From an uncultured Clostridium sp. (GTDB taxonomy: Bacteria; Bacillota_I; Bacilli_A; RF39; UBA660): a stretch of 38,891 nt of DNA. The notes under the pieces are model-generated. The model had not been told where the DNA came from and did no database searches. It saw nothing but the letters and a program-made list of their open reading frames with translations. The DNA lies in contig CAJJPX010000015.1 of NCBI GenBank assembly GCA_905193755.1, forward strand, positions 1 to 38,891. The letters run 5' to 3'. Below, piece after piece: positions 16,714-25,023 of this stretch. Within the stretch, counting starts at the first letter, position 1, and every line of letters starts with the position of its first letter. A program made the position numbers and the translations under genes.

Positions 16714-19002
16714 ATGAAGAATAGTAGGACTATTAGAATACTTTTAGGTGTTATGTTAATGACATTTATAATACTAAGTGTAATTGGTTATTCTTATGCT
16801 TATTTTAGTTTAGAGATAGAGGGAAATCCAAAAGATGTAGTTATGTCTACAGGAGATTTAAGACTTGAATATAAAGATGAAACTGAACTTGTGTTAGAGG
16901 GTGCAATGCCTGGAGATGAAGTTTCAAAGGTTATAACTGTTAAGAATATAGGCACTAAAAGTGCAAAGTATTCTTTGTATTGGGGAGATTTAATAAATAC
17001 TATTGATAACTATGAACTTCATATAACTCTAGATTGTAAAAGTTACACAAACTATGGAGAAGACACACAGACTGAAAGTGGTACTTGTGATAGGATTTAT
17101 AGGGCTGTTCCGATTAGTAGTACTGTGACTACTGGTAATATTAAAAAGGGTATTTCTATTGAGCCAGGTATAACTCAAGAATATGTTGTTACTGTTAAAT
17201 TTGATAAAAAAACTTATCCTCAAGATAATAATATAAATAAAACTTTTACTGGCAAGATAGGTATAGAAGAGTATACTGCACCTAAAGTTGTTAATTGTAC
17301 ATTTGATGGGGAAATGGTGCAAGGAGCAGAGTATGTAAATGGGCAATATACATATAGATATAATCAAACTTGGATTGGTTCTAAGTGGGATAATAGGAAT
17401 TTTGATGGTTGGGGCGTTACTTTAACTGATAAGGAAAGTACTGAACCTGTTACTAGTAAAGTTTGTACTACCATAAATGGAAAATATACAATATCAGCAT
17501 CAAATATGTTTGGTGGTAGCAAAGCAACTAGTATTGATTTAAATAGTTTTAATACAGAACATATTATAGATATGGGAAATATGTTTAAAAATACAGAAGC
17601 AACAATTATTATTGGCCTTGATAATTTTATTACAAGTAATGTTACTTATATGCATTATATGTTTTTGGGAGCAAAAGTACAATCTTTAGATCTAACCAGT
17701 TTTGATACTAGTAAAATAACTAGTATGGCATATATGTTCAAAGAAGCTAAAGTTCAAGTTTTAGATTTGAGTAGTTTTGATACAAGTAAAGTTGGGAATA
17801 TGCAAGCAATGTTTAGTAATGTAAACGTTGTGTCAGTTGATGTAAGCAGTTTTGATACATCAAATGTTACTGATATGAGCATGCTATTCGATTATGCTAC
17901 TATTAATTATTTAGATATTAGTAACTTTAATACATCAAAAGTAACTTCGATGCAATCGATGCTATCAAGTGCTAAAATTCCTAATTTAGATATAAGTAAT
18001 TTTGATACAAGTAATCTTATTAATGCAAGTTTCATGTTTGCTTATTTTAGAGAAAGTAATATAAAAGGAATGGAAAACCTTGATACTAGTAGAGTGACAA
18101 ATATGACAAATATGTTTGTTGGTAGTAATTTAGTTGAATTAAATTTAGATAATTTTAATACAGCTAATGTTGTTAATATGACGAGTATGTTTAAGGATAT
18201 GAAATATATAAAATCATTAGATTTGAAAAATTTTGATACATCAAATGTTACAAGTATGTATCGTATGTTTGAAGGCTGTGTTGCTAATTCAATTGTGGGA
18301 CTTGAAAATTTTGATACAAGTAAAGTAACTAATATGTCTAATATGTTTTATTGCTGTCGTGCTACAAATATTGATGTTAGTAATTTTGATACAAGTAATG
18401 TTACGAGCATGAAGGGCATGTTTAATACATCTTCTGCTACTTTATTAGATTTAAGAAATTTTGATACAAGTAGCGTAACTGATATGAGTTACATGTTTGT
18501 ATCTTTTACTGGAAATGTAATAGGTTTTGAAAAATTTAACACAAGTAAGGTAACTGATATGTCGTTTATGTTTAACAGTTTTAAAATAAATATTCTTGAT
18601 TTAAGTAATTTTGATACAAGTAATGTAACAACTATGAATAATATGTTTGATAGTGGGGAATATAATAAAATAATTTTAGATAAATTTAATACAAGTAGTG
18701 TAATAGATATGAGTAGTATGTTTAAAAATGTAAAAACTCAGGAAATTGACTTAAGTAGTTTTGATACAAGTAAAGTAACAAATATGAATAATATGTTTGC
18801 TTATAGTACAGTGCTTAAAACTGTATATGTTAGCGATAAGTTTGTCACTGATTCATTAACTAAATATACAGATATGTTCAAATCTTCAACTAAACTTGTT
18901 GGTGGTGCTGGTACCGTATATGATGCTGATCATATAGATAAAGAATATGCTAGAGTAGATGGTGGTACTTCATTACCTGGATACTTTACTCTTAAAAACT
19001 AA
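16714..19002 (+). CDS. TasA-like N-terminus fused to BspA-type (DUF285) leucine-rich repeats
   Basis: 762 residues. The signal region ends in GYSYAYF (25-31), a SipW-type site. A TasA-like domain (about 33-190) contains AMPGDEVSKVITVKNIG and KTFTGKIGIEE. A linker (about 190-270) with DGEMVQGAEYV, DGWGVTLTDK and INGK follows. Roughly 19 repeats of about 23 residues of the form LDLSxFDTSxVTxMxxMF (DUF285) run to about 705, and the end reads DGGTSLPGYFTLK. BspA-type repeats mediate adhesion in other bacteria. The fusion suggests a fibre- or membrane-linked adhesin. It shares the linker and design with the protein at 23096. It has its own promoter and no visible anchor after cleavage. Confidence 0.85.
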   Translation: MKNSRTIRILLGVMLMTFIILSVIGYSYAYFSLEIEGNPKDVVMSTGDLRLEYKDETELVLEGAMPGDEVSKVITVKNIGTKSAKYSLYWGDLINTIDNYELHITLDCKSYTNYGEDTQTESGTCDRIYRAVPISSTVTTGNIKKGISIEPGITQEYVVTVKFDKKTYPQDNNINKTFTGKIGIEEYTAPKVVNCTFDGEMVQGAEYVNGQYTYRYNQTWIGSKWDNRNFDGWGVTLTDKESTEPVTSKVCTTINGKYTISASNMFGGSKATSIDLNSFNTEHIIDMGNMFKNTEATIIIGLDNFITSNVTYMHYMFLGAKVQSLDLTSFDTSKITSMAYMFKEAKVQVLDLSSFDTSKVGNMQAMFSNVNVVSVDVSSFDTSNVTDMSMLFDYATINYLDISNFNTSKVTSMQSMLSSAKIPNLDISNFDTSNLINASFMFAYFRESNIKGMENLDTSRVTNMTNMFVGSNLVELNLDNFNTANVVNMTSMFKDMKYIKSLDLKNFDTSNVTSMYRMFEGCVANSIVGLENFDTSKVTNMSNMFYCCRATNIDVSNFDTSNVTSMKGMFNTSSATLLDLRNFDTSSVTDMSYMFVSFTGNVIGFEKFNTSKVTDMSFMFNSFKINILDLSNFDTSNVTTMNNMFDSGEYNKIILDKFNTSSVIDMSSMFKNVKTQEIDLSSFDTSKVTNMNNMFAYSTVLKTVYVSDKFVTDSLTKYTDMFKSSTKLVGGAGTVYDADHIDKEYARVDGGTSLPGYFTLKN

Positions 19003-19003
19003 T

Positions 19004-19033
19004 TTGACAAAAAATAGATAATTAATGTAAAAT
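19004..19033 (+). promoter_or_regulatory. Promoter for the small gene at 19052
   Basis: Perfect TTGACA (19004-19009), 18 bases, TAAAAT (19028-19033), placed right after the preceding stop codon. No terminator is visible between the two genes. Confidence 0.65.
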
Positions 19034-19051
19034 GATGATAGAGGTGTTTAT

Positions 19052-19381
19052 ATGGTAGATGATTATTCTAATATAGATGTATATGTACCAGTTAAAGTAA
19101 TAAATGGAAAAGCTAAAAGAGATGTTTCTATGTTACTATTTTCTAAAGATACTGGATATGGAGATGCTTCATATTATGTTTATAGTGCCATATCACGTAA
19201 ATTCTTTAGAGAAGATAATATTATGAGATTCTTGATAGCTAATAAAATAACTAAACTTGCTAAAGTTGGTCCAACAAGAAAAAATGGTGTAATTACTGCT
19301 CTTGGTAAAGCAATGGTGGATCCTGAAAGTGATAAAATATATAGAAAGATGATATCTCATAATCATAATTTCACATTATAA
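19052..19381 (+). CDS. Small conserved-looking cytoplasmic protein, unknown
   Basis: 109 residues, soluble and basic, without Cys and without a signal or membrane helix. It is preceded by GAGGTG and flanked by its own promoter and terminator, which argues that it is real. Features include DVYVPVKVINGKAKRDVSML, GDASYYVYSA and HNHN near the end. I do not recognise a family. Nothing in its neighbours defines its role. Confidence 0.6.
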   Translation: MVDDYSNIDVYVPVKVINGKAKRDVSMLLFSKDTGYGDASYYVYSAISRKFFREDNIMRFLIANKITKLAKVGPTRKNGVITALGKAMVDPESDKIYRKMISHNHNFTL

Positions 19382-19388
19382 AATATTT

Positions 19389-19410
19389 GAAGGATAAAAT
19401 CCTTCTTTTT
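19389..19410 (+). terminator. Rho-independent terminator
   Basis: GAAGGAT (19389-19395), loop AAA, ATCCTTC (19399-19405), TTTTT. Confidence 0.85.
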
Positions 19411-19423
19411 AATTGTGAAGATA

Positions 19424-19452
19424 TTGTGTTTTTTAAAAAACTAGTATATAAT
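19424..19452 (+). promoter_or_regulatory. Promoter for the 19486-22996 operon
   Basis: TTGTGT (19424-19429), 17 bases, TATAAT (19447-19452). A second TATAAT lies at 19460-19465 without a good -35. AGGAGG precedes the ATG at 19486. Confidence 0.6.
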
Positions 19453-19485
19453 TAACTTGTATAATGTATAGAGTAGGAGGATATA

Positions 19486-20604
19486 ATGAGGTGCATAGCA
19501 GATGTTTTTTTAAAACAAAAAGCTAAATGCATTCTAAAAAACGTAGATATACTTATTCGTGATGAGATAGTTCCATATCCAAAAAACATGGAAGACTTTG
19601 AAATAGTAATAGATAAATTCTATCAAGACTTCTTTTTTGGAAATAGAAACATTGATAAGGCTCTAGAAGAATATACAGATATATTTTTAAAATATGATGT
19701 AGATAGTATTGTACCAAAAAGAATGCTTTTACTTATTTTTGAAAATGTAGTAGACTACTTAGACTTAATAGATAATGAAGAGTTATTTGATTGGTATTAT
19801 CTAGTAGCTAAATTAATACTTCTAAATATAGCATTAGAAGAATATTCTAATTCGTTGACTGAAGAAAAAATAAGTTATGATGAAATAATTAAGATATTTG
19901 AAGTTAAGAATAAGTCAATATTTGATAATGAGATAAAAGAACTATTTGATAAAAATTATATTAAGATAATTAAGAATATCACTAAAGAAGTTAAATCTAA
20001 TAAAAAATGTATTAGAGAATTAAATAAATCTCCTTTAAAAGTATATTATGATATAGTTGGTTCATTAGATGGAATAGACTATAGAATATCAAGAATACAC
20101 TTTGATAAGGAAGAATTTAGTGGTTTAGATGAAAGACATGTATATGATGCTTTTATTAAATATGATTTTGCAATAGATTTTAAGTATATTGAAGCTGAAA
20201 ACGTAAGTTTTGAAGTCGTTAAAGAAGTATTTTCTGGTAAACATAATACATTGTATTTTATAAGGCTTCCGAATGGATTTTTTAGACTTAGAACTAATGT
20301 GACTAAACTACTTAATATTATTGAGCCTAAAACTCTTAAGCATTTTGTGTTTTTAGTTCCATATAGTGAGATTATTTCTAGAGATATTAAAGTTAAAGAG
20401 CTTAGAGATGCTGGTGTTAAGATTGGTGTCTATCATTTAAATACTCTAGAACAAAAATCTATTAAGCTTAAAGGTTTAGTTGAATATGTATTCTTAAAGC
20501 CTAGTGAAGTTACTAATTATGAGAGTATTATTAACTTTTCAAAAACTATTAATTCAATAATAGTAGAAGAAAATGATAATATGACTTATAAGATTTATAA
20601 GTAG
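19486..20604 (+). CDS. Cytoplasmic protein with a degenerate EAL-like C-terminus (tentative)
   Basis: 372 residues, no signal or membrane helix. The N-terminal half is helical and acidic and not recognised. From about residue 180 the sequence alternates strands and helices, and ELRDAGVKIGVYHLN followed by LVEYVFLKPSEV resembles the late part of an EAL domain (LRxxGxxIALDDFG, then VDxIKID), but the catalytic ExL and metal residues are not seen. If real, it would be a c-di-GMP-binding or inactive relative, which would fit first place in a surface-fibre operon. This is a weak structural impression; the gene itself is certain. Confidence 0.5.
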   Translation: MRCIADVFLKQKAKCILKNVDILIRDEIVPYPKNMEDFEIVIDKFYQDFFFGNRNIDKALEEYTDIFLKYDVDSIVPKRMLLLIFENVVDYLDLIDNEELFDWYYLVAKLILLNIALEEYSNSLTEEKISYDEIIKIFEVKNKSIFDNEIKELFDKNYIKIIKNITKEVKSNKKCIRELNKSPLKVYYDIVGSLDGIDYRISRIHFDKEEFSGLDERHVYDAFIKYDFAIDFKYIEAENVSFEVVKEVFSGKHNTLYFIRLPNGFFRLRTNVTKLLNIIEPKTLKHFVFLVPYSEIISRDIKVKELRDAGVKIGVYHLNTLEQKSIKLKGLVEYVFLKPSEVTNYESIINFSKTINSIIVEENDNMTYKIYK

Positions 20605-20612
20605 GTGAAATT

Positions 20613-21302
20613 ATGGGTAATACTGTTAAAGTAACTGCTGAGAAGGTTTATAGAAGAAAATTATTTACTAGAATTGTTAAGATGGGATTGTTAATATTAT
20701 TACTATTCTTTTCAGTATTATATTTAATACTTTATGTAGTTAATAGTAGTGGATATTTTACAATTAAATTAGATAAGAATCTTAAGTCTGAAAGACATAT
20801 ACTTTTATCTTCTGATTCAGAGTTCTCAGCTGAAACAGTTGAAATTAAAGTTAAAGGATTAGAGTATATGGATAATATCACTGAAGGATGGATACCTTTT
20901 GATGAACTCACATCAAAAGAAGGTGATAATAGTGATGATAACTATATCGCATATACATTCTTTGTAAAGAATGATGGTAATGAAAATGTAGATTATAAAT
21001 CTAAAATAGTTATTGAATCTGTTATAAAGAATGTTGATGAAGCTGTTAGAGTTGCTCTTTATACTAATGGCGAACGTAAGGTTTATGCTAAGAAAGCTAA
21101 AGATGGTAATGCAGAACCTAATACAATATCGTTTTTATCAAATCATTTAATAATGCAACAAGATAGAGATAACATTAAGCCTGGTGAAATAGACAGGTAT
21201 ACTGTAATTGTTTGGCTTGAAGGAAAAGACCCTGAATGTATCGATGATATAATTGGTGGGGAAATGAAGATGGCGATGGTAATTACTGAGAAAACTGATT
21301 AA
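20613..21302 (+). CDS. Membrane-anchored camelysin-like accessory protein
   Basis: 229 residues with a basic start, one membrane helix (about 23-43) and an extracellular beta-rich domain. Unlike its neighbours it lacks the YAWF-type cleavage site (it reads NSSGYFTIKL), so it probably stays anchored. VIVWLEGKDPECIDDIIGG is shared in form with proteins at 21320 (GWVEGQDYDCE), 27736 (VWVEGNDRDA) and 28902 (IWLEGGDVDC). Placed 8 bases after the EAL-like gene and 17 before the main TasA-like gene, it may be the base or assembly factor of the fibre, a role like TapA in Bacillus (analogy only). Confidence 0.65.
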   Translation: MGNTVKVTAEKVYRRKLFTRIVKMGLLILLLFFSVLYLILYVVNSSGYFTIKLDKNLKSERHILLSSDSEFSAETVEIKVKGLEYMDNITEGWIPFDELTSKEGDNSDDNYIAYTFFVKNDGNENVDYKSKIVIESVIKNVDEAVRVALYTNGERKVYAKKAKDGNAEPNTISFLSNHLIMQQDRDNIKPGEIDRYTVIVWLEGKDPECIDDIIGGEMKMAMVITEKTD

Positions 21303-21319
21303 AAAGAAAGGATTAAATT

Positions 21320-22423
21320 ATGGAAAATGAAAATATGAATAACAACATTAATAATGTAAGTCAACCTGTTGTTAATGCGGTGCCAGAACAACCAGTTGTA
21401 AATAATAATGTTGTTAAAGAAAACAATGAAGAATCTAATAATAATAGAAAAAAGATTCTTACTGCATTTCTTATGTTAATAGTTACTGCTATTTCATTAA
21501 CTACTGCATCTTATGCATGGTTCACTGAAAATACAACTGTTACTGTTGATAGCATTGATGTTAATGTTAGTGCTGCTAATGGTATTCAGGTATCTGTAGA
21601 TGCTGTTAACTGGAAAGCAAATATTTCAACTACTGATATTACTACTAATGCTTATACTGGTAATACTAATCAATTACCAAATCAAATTGTTCCAGTTTCT
21701 ACTTATGGTGATGTAGATGCTGCTACTGGATTTATGAAAATGTATAAAGGAGCTATTGAAGCTGATGCTACTACTGCTCATGGTTATAGAATTGTTGCTG
21801 AGCAATCAGTTGAAAAGGCTGGTACTACAGGTGACTTTATAGCATTTGATTTATTCTTATTAACTACACAAGCTACTACAGTATATTTAACAACTTCTTC
21901 TGATGTTGTTGCTACTGCTGCTAATACAGGACTTAAGAATGCTGCTAGAGTTGCATTCCTATATGAAGGTAATGCTGCTACTGGTGCTAGTGCTACTGCT
22001 ATAGCGTTAAAAGGTGCTGCTAGTCATAGTGCTACTGGAAATACTAATATATTCTGGGAACCAAACTCTAACGCACATACAGATGCTGGTGTAGCTCAAG
22101 CAAACAACTATGGTGAAACTACATATGATAAAACAACTATAGTTCCAAATTATTATGGAATTAAAGCTCCAATTGCTGCTAATCCTGCAGTAGATTATCA
22201 ATCAAAAGTTGATACTTATTTTGGACAAGTAACTCCTGATATTCAAACTCCAGAAGGAAATACTGCTAATGGAGAATATAAAACATTATTTAACTTAGCT
22301 GCAGGTATTAACAAGATTAGAATATATGGATGGGTTGAAGGACAAGATTACGACTGTGAAAACAATGCTTCTGGTTCTAATATTACTTATAATATCCAAA
22401 TATCTAAGAATGCATCAGCATAG
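21320..22423 (+). CDS. TasA-like major fibre subunit candidate
   Basis: 367 residues. An Asn/Gln-rich cytosolic tail of 43 residues is followed by a membrane segment (46-62) and the signal end TTASYAWFTE (61-70). The mature protein is rich in Ala, Thr and Asn, with almost no Cys (one near the end) and strong beta character, and carries YGWVEGQDYDCE near the C-terminus. The simple composition, and a GGAGG site for the SipW gene immediately downstream, fit an abundant secreted subunit. The gene is between the anchored accessory protein and the signal peptidase. Confidence 0.75.
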   Translation: MENENMNNNINNVSQPVVNAVPEQPVVNNNVVKENNEESNNNRKKILTAFLMLIVTAISLTTASYAWFTENTTVTVDSIDVNVSAANGIQVSVDAVNWKANISTTDITTNAYTGNTNQLPNQIVPVSTYGDVDAATGFMKMYKGAIEADATTAHGYRIVAEQSVEKAGTTGDFIAFDLFLLTTQATTVYLTTSSDVVATAANTGLKNAARVAFLYEGNAATGASATAIALKGAASHSATGNTNIFWEPNSNAHTDAGVAQANNYGETTYDKTTIVPNYYGIKAPIAANPAVDYQSKVDTYFGQVTPDIQTPEGNTANGEYKTLFNLAAGINKIRIYGWVEGQDYDCENNASGSNITYNIQISKNASA

Positions 22424-22441
22424 TAAAAGTGGAGGCGTAAT

Positions 22442-22996
22442 ATGAAAGGAAAAAAGATTTTAAAAGTTATTTTAGATGTAATAATTTGGGTTGTTATTAT
22501 TTTAGCAGCTAGTGTAACTTTAATTACACTTACATCTCGTGAAAAGGGTGTTTCTAAGATTTTTGGATATGTTCCATTAAATATACAAACAGGGTCAATG
22601 GAACCAACAATTTTAAAAGGTGATTTAATTATCACTAAAGCTTATGATGGTAAGAGTGAACTTAAAGAAAAAGATGTAATTTCATTCTTTGCTATGGAAG
22701 AAAATACAAAAATTATTAAAACACACCGTATTAAATCAGTACTTACTGTTAATGGTATGACATCTTATGTTACTCAAGGTGATAATAATACTGGAGAAGA
22801 TCCACAACAAGTAGCTCCTGGAGATATTATCTCTGTATGGAATGGAACTAGAATACCAGTTTTAGGAACTATATTAACATTTTTAAAAACTAAAGTAGGA
22901 TTCTTCGTATGTATCATTTTACCTTTAGCTACATTCTTTATATATCAATTATATAAATTCATAATGTTATTACTTGATTATAAAAAAGTTAAATGA
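22442..22996 (+). CDS. sipW: Signal peptidase I, SipW type (second copy)
   Basis: 184 residues with an N-terminal helix (about 9-30) and C-terminal helix (about 153-175). Ser52 in TGSMEP, His95 in KTHRI and Asp114 in TQGDNN are all present, so it should be active. It lies 18 bases after the TasA-like subunit gene, its likely substrate, and ends in a TGA stop before a UUCG terminator. Confidence 0.9.
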   Translation: MKGKKILKVILDVIIWVVIILAASVTLITLTSREKGVSKIFGYVPLNIQTGSMEPTILKGDLIITKAYDGKSELKEKDVISFFAMEENTKIIKTHRIKSVLTVNGMTSYVTQGDNNTGEDPQQVAPGDIISVWNGTRIPVLGTILTFLKTKVGFFVCIILPLATFFIYQLYKFIMLLLDYKKVK

Positions 22997-23021
22997 TTTG
23001 TTAATATAAAATAAATAAATT

Positions 23022-23044
23022 ACTATTCTTCGGAATAGTTTTTT
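23022..23044 (+). terminator. Terminator with C(UUCG)G tetraloop
   Basis: ACTATTC (23022-23028), TTCG, GAATAGT (23033-23039), then a T-run to 23044. The C-UUCG-G loop is exceptionally stable. It closes the 19486-22996 operon. Confidence 0.9.
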
Positions 23045-23045
23045 A

Positions 23046-23074
23046 TTGTGTAAAAATTTGTGAAGTGTTATACT
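23046..23074 (+). promoter_or_regulatory. Promoter for the BspA-like gene at 23096
   Basis: TTGTGT (23046-23051), 17 bases, TATACT (23069-23074) with extended -10 TGT. It begins directly after the terminator. Confidence 0.65.
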
Positions 23075-23095
23075 TTTTATAGTAGGAGAGTGACT

Positions 23096-24907
23096 ATGAA
23101 GTATAACGAAAAGAAGATGTTATATGGCATTGGAATGGTATTTTTGTTTTTAGCTACTGTTAGTTTTACATATGCTTATTTTACGGCAACTATAGTTAAT
23201 AAAGATGTAAAAGATCAAGTAGTACAAACAGGTACATTAGAACTTACATATACTGATGGACCAGAAATAATAATGAATAATATTAAACCTGGCACAAGTA
23301 TAAATAAGACAGTTTATGTTGCTAATACAGGTACATTAGATACTTCATATAATCTTGTTTGGCAACAATTAATAAATGAAATTACTAATGATGAGATGGT
23401 AATTGAAGGAACTTGTACTAGAATGAATGGAATTACTGAAGAAGTAGATGGAACATGTGATGGTGTTGAGAGTGCTCCTATTAAGAAACTTAGAATAAAA
23501 GAAAATATTTCTATTGAGCCTAATATAATTCATAAATATGACTTAACTATAACTTTTAAAGAAATAAATGGTGATCAAAATTATAACCAAAATAAAAAAA
23601 TTAGTGGAGTTATAGGAATAAATGAATATAAGAGTGATGGTTCTATATATTGTACTTATAATGGAGAAATGGTACAGGGTGCTGAGTATGTTAGTGGTGA
23701 CTATACATATAGATATATGCAGCAAGGTAAATTTGTTAGAGATGGAAAGTCTCTTGATTGGGAAGATATTGATATAGATGGTTGGGGAATACAACTTACT
23801 GATAAAACATCAACTGAACCTACAGTTGCTGAAACTTGTACATATATAAATGGTAAACCAATTGTATCTGCTGCTGAAATGTATGCTATGAGTAAAGCAG
23901 TTTCTATTGATATGAGTAAAATGAATACTTCAAATATAGTAAACTTTGCTAGTGCTTTTTCATCAGCCACAGCTGAAACTATTGATTTGACAAATGTTGA
24001 TACAAGTAGCGCTAAGACTTTTATAGGTATGTTTGAAAATACAAAAGCTAAGATATTAGATGTTAGTAGTTTTAATACTAGTAATGTTACTGATATGAGT
24101 TATATGTTTAATTATACTTCTGCTACAAATATTATTGGTCTTGAAAATTTTAATACAAGTAATGTTGAAACATTGCTTAGAATGTTTGCAAGTACAAATG
24201 TATCGAGTCTTAACTTAAAAAATTTTGATACTAGTAAAGTTAAAAATATGTCTGGATTATTTGCTTATAGTAAGGTACAGTCTTTAGATTTAAGTAATTT
24301 TGATACGAGTAAGGTTATGAATATGGCTGGTATGTTTGCTAGTTCTAAAGCTACAAAAATAATTGGTTTAGATAAGTTTGATACAAGTAATGTTACTACT
24401 ATGTATACAATGTTTTATGCAAGTTCTGTAACTTCATTAGATATAAGTAATTTTGATACATCAAAGGTTACGGATATGGATTCTATGTTTAGAGAATTAA
24501 ATATAGAATCTATTGATTTAAGTAACTTTAACACAAGTAAAGTTGTTGATATGTCAAGAATGTTTAGAGATAGTAAAATGACTAAACTTGATGTAAGTAA
24601 TTTTGACACGAGAAATGTTAAAACTATGCTTCAAATGTTTAATAGAAGTGCTGCTACAGAGATAATTGGTTTAACTAATTTTGATACTACTTCAGTTGAA
24701 AATATGGAATATATGTTTAATTCTGCTGTAGTGGAAGAGTTAGATTTAAGCAGTTTTGATATAACAAATACAAGTAATATCAAGAATATGTTTAATGGTT
24801 GTAAGTCTAAAATTGGTTATGCTAAAGATGAAGAAACAGCTGCAAAATTTAATGATAGTAGTGTAACTAAAATACCAAATACATTAGTATTTACAGTAAA
24901 ACGATAA
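23096..24907 (+). CDS. TasA-like N-terminus fused to BspA-type (DUF285) repeats (second copy)
   Basis: 603 residues from ATG 23096, which has AGGAGAG upstream; an in-frame earlier start at 23060 would overlap the promoter. The order is the same as in the protein at 16714: signal ending SFTYAYF (23-29), TasA-like domain with NNIKPGTSINKTVYVANTG, linker with NGEMVQGAEYV and DGWGIQLTDK, then about 13 DUF285 repeats. The C-terminal end differs: it lacks the GYFTLK tail and ends PNTLVFTVKR. Probably an adhesin that uses one of the SipW enzymes. Single gene between its own promoter and terminator. Confidence 0.85.
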   Translation: MKYNEKKMLYGIGMVFLFLATVSFTYAYFTATIVNKDVKDQVVQTGTLELTYTDGPEIIMNNIKPGTSINKTVYVANTGTLDTSYNLVWQQLINEITNDEMVIEGTCTRMNGITEEVDGTCDGVESAPIKKLRIKENISIEPNIIHKYDLTITFKEINGDQNYNQNKKISGVIGINEYKSDGSIYCTYNGEMVQGAEYVSGDYTYRYMQQGKFVRDGKSLDWEDIDIDGWGIQLTDKTSTEPTVAETCTYINGKPIVSAAEMYAMSKAVSIDMSKMNTSNIVNFASAFSSATAETIDLTNVDTSSAKTFIGMFENTKAKILDVSSFNTSNVTDMSYMFNYTSATNIIGLENFNTSNVETLLRMFASTNVSSLNLKNFDTSKVKNMSGLFAYSKVQSLDLSNFDTSKVMNMAGMFASSKATKIIGLDKFDTSNVTTMYTMFYASSVTSLDISNFDTSKVTDMDSMFRELNIESIDLSNFNTSKVVDMSRMFRDSKMTKLDVSNFDTRNVKTMLQMFNRSAATEIIGLTNFDTTSVENMEYMFNSAVVEELDLSSFDITNTSNIKNMFNGCKSKIGYAKDEETAAKFNDSSVTKIPNTLVFTVKR

Positions 24908-24916
24908 ACGTATATA

Positions 24917-24944
24917 AAAGTTATGCTTAAATGCATAATTTTTA
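24917..24944 (+). terminator. Rho-independent terminator
   Basis: AAAGTTATGC (24917-24926), loop TTAAAT, GCATAATTTT (24933-24942), followed by T-rich bases; one G-T pair. Confidence 0.7.
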
Positions 24945-24956
24945 TTTGGTATTTCC

Positions 24957-24986
24957 TTGTAATTTAGGTCTAAAATATGATAGAAT
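24957..24986 (+). promoter_or_regulatory. Candidate promoter of the AAA+/surface operon
   Basis: TTGTAA (24957-24962), 18 bases, TAGAAT (24981-24986) with extended -10 TGA. It lies between the terminator and the AAA+ gene and would drive 25024-38438. Confidence 0.5.
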
Positions 24987-25023
24987 TAAACTGAGTATAG
25001 AATTAAGAATAGAGGTGGAAGAA

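Noticed and set aside
24931..25023. N-terminal extension of the AAA+ protein by 31 codons
   Set aside because: The segment overlaps the terminator and promoter region and has no ribosome site, whereas TTG 25024 has AGAGGTGG.
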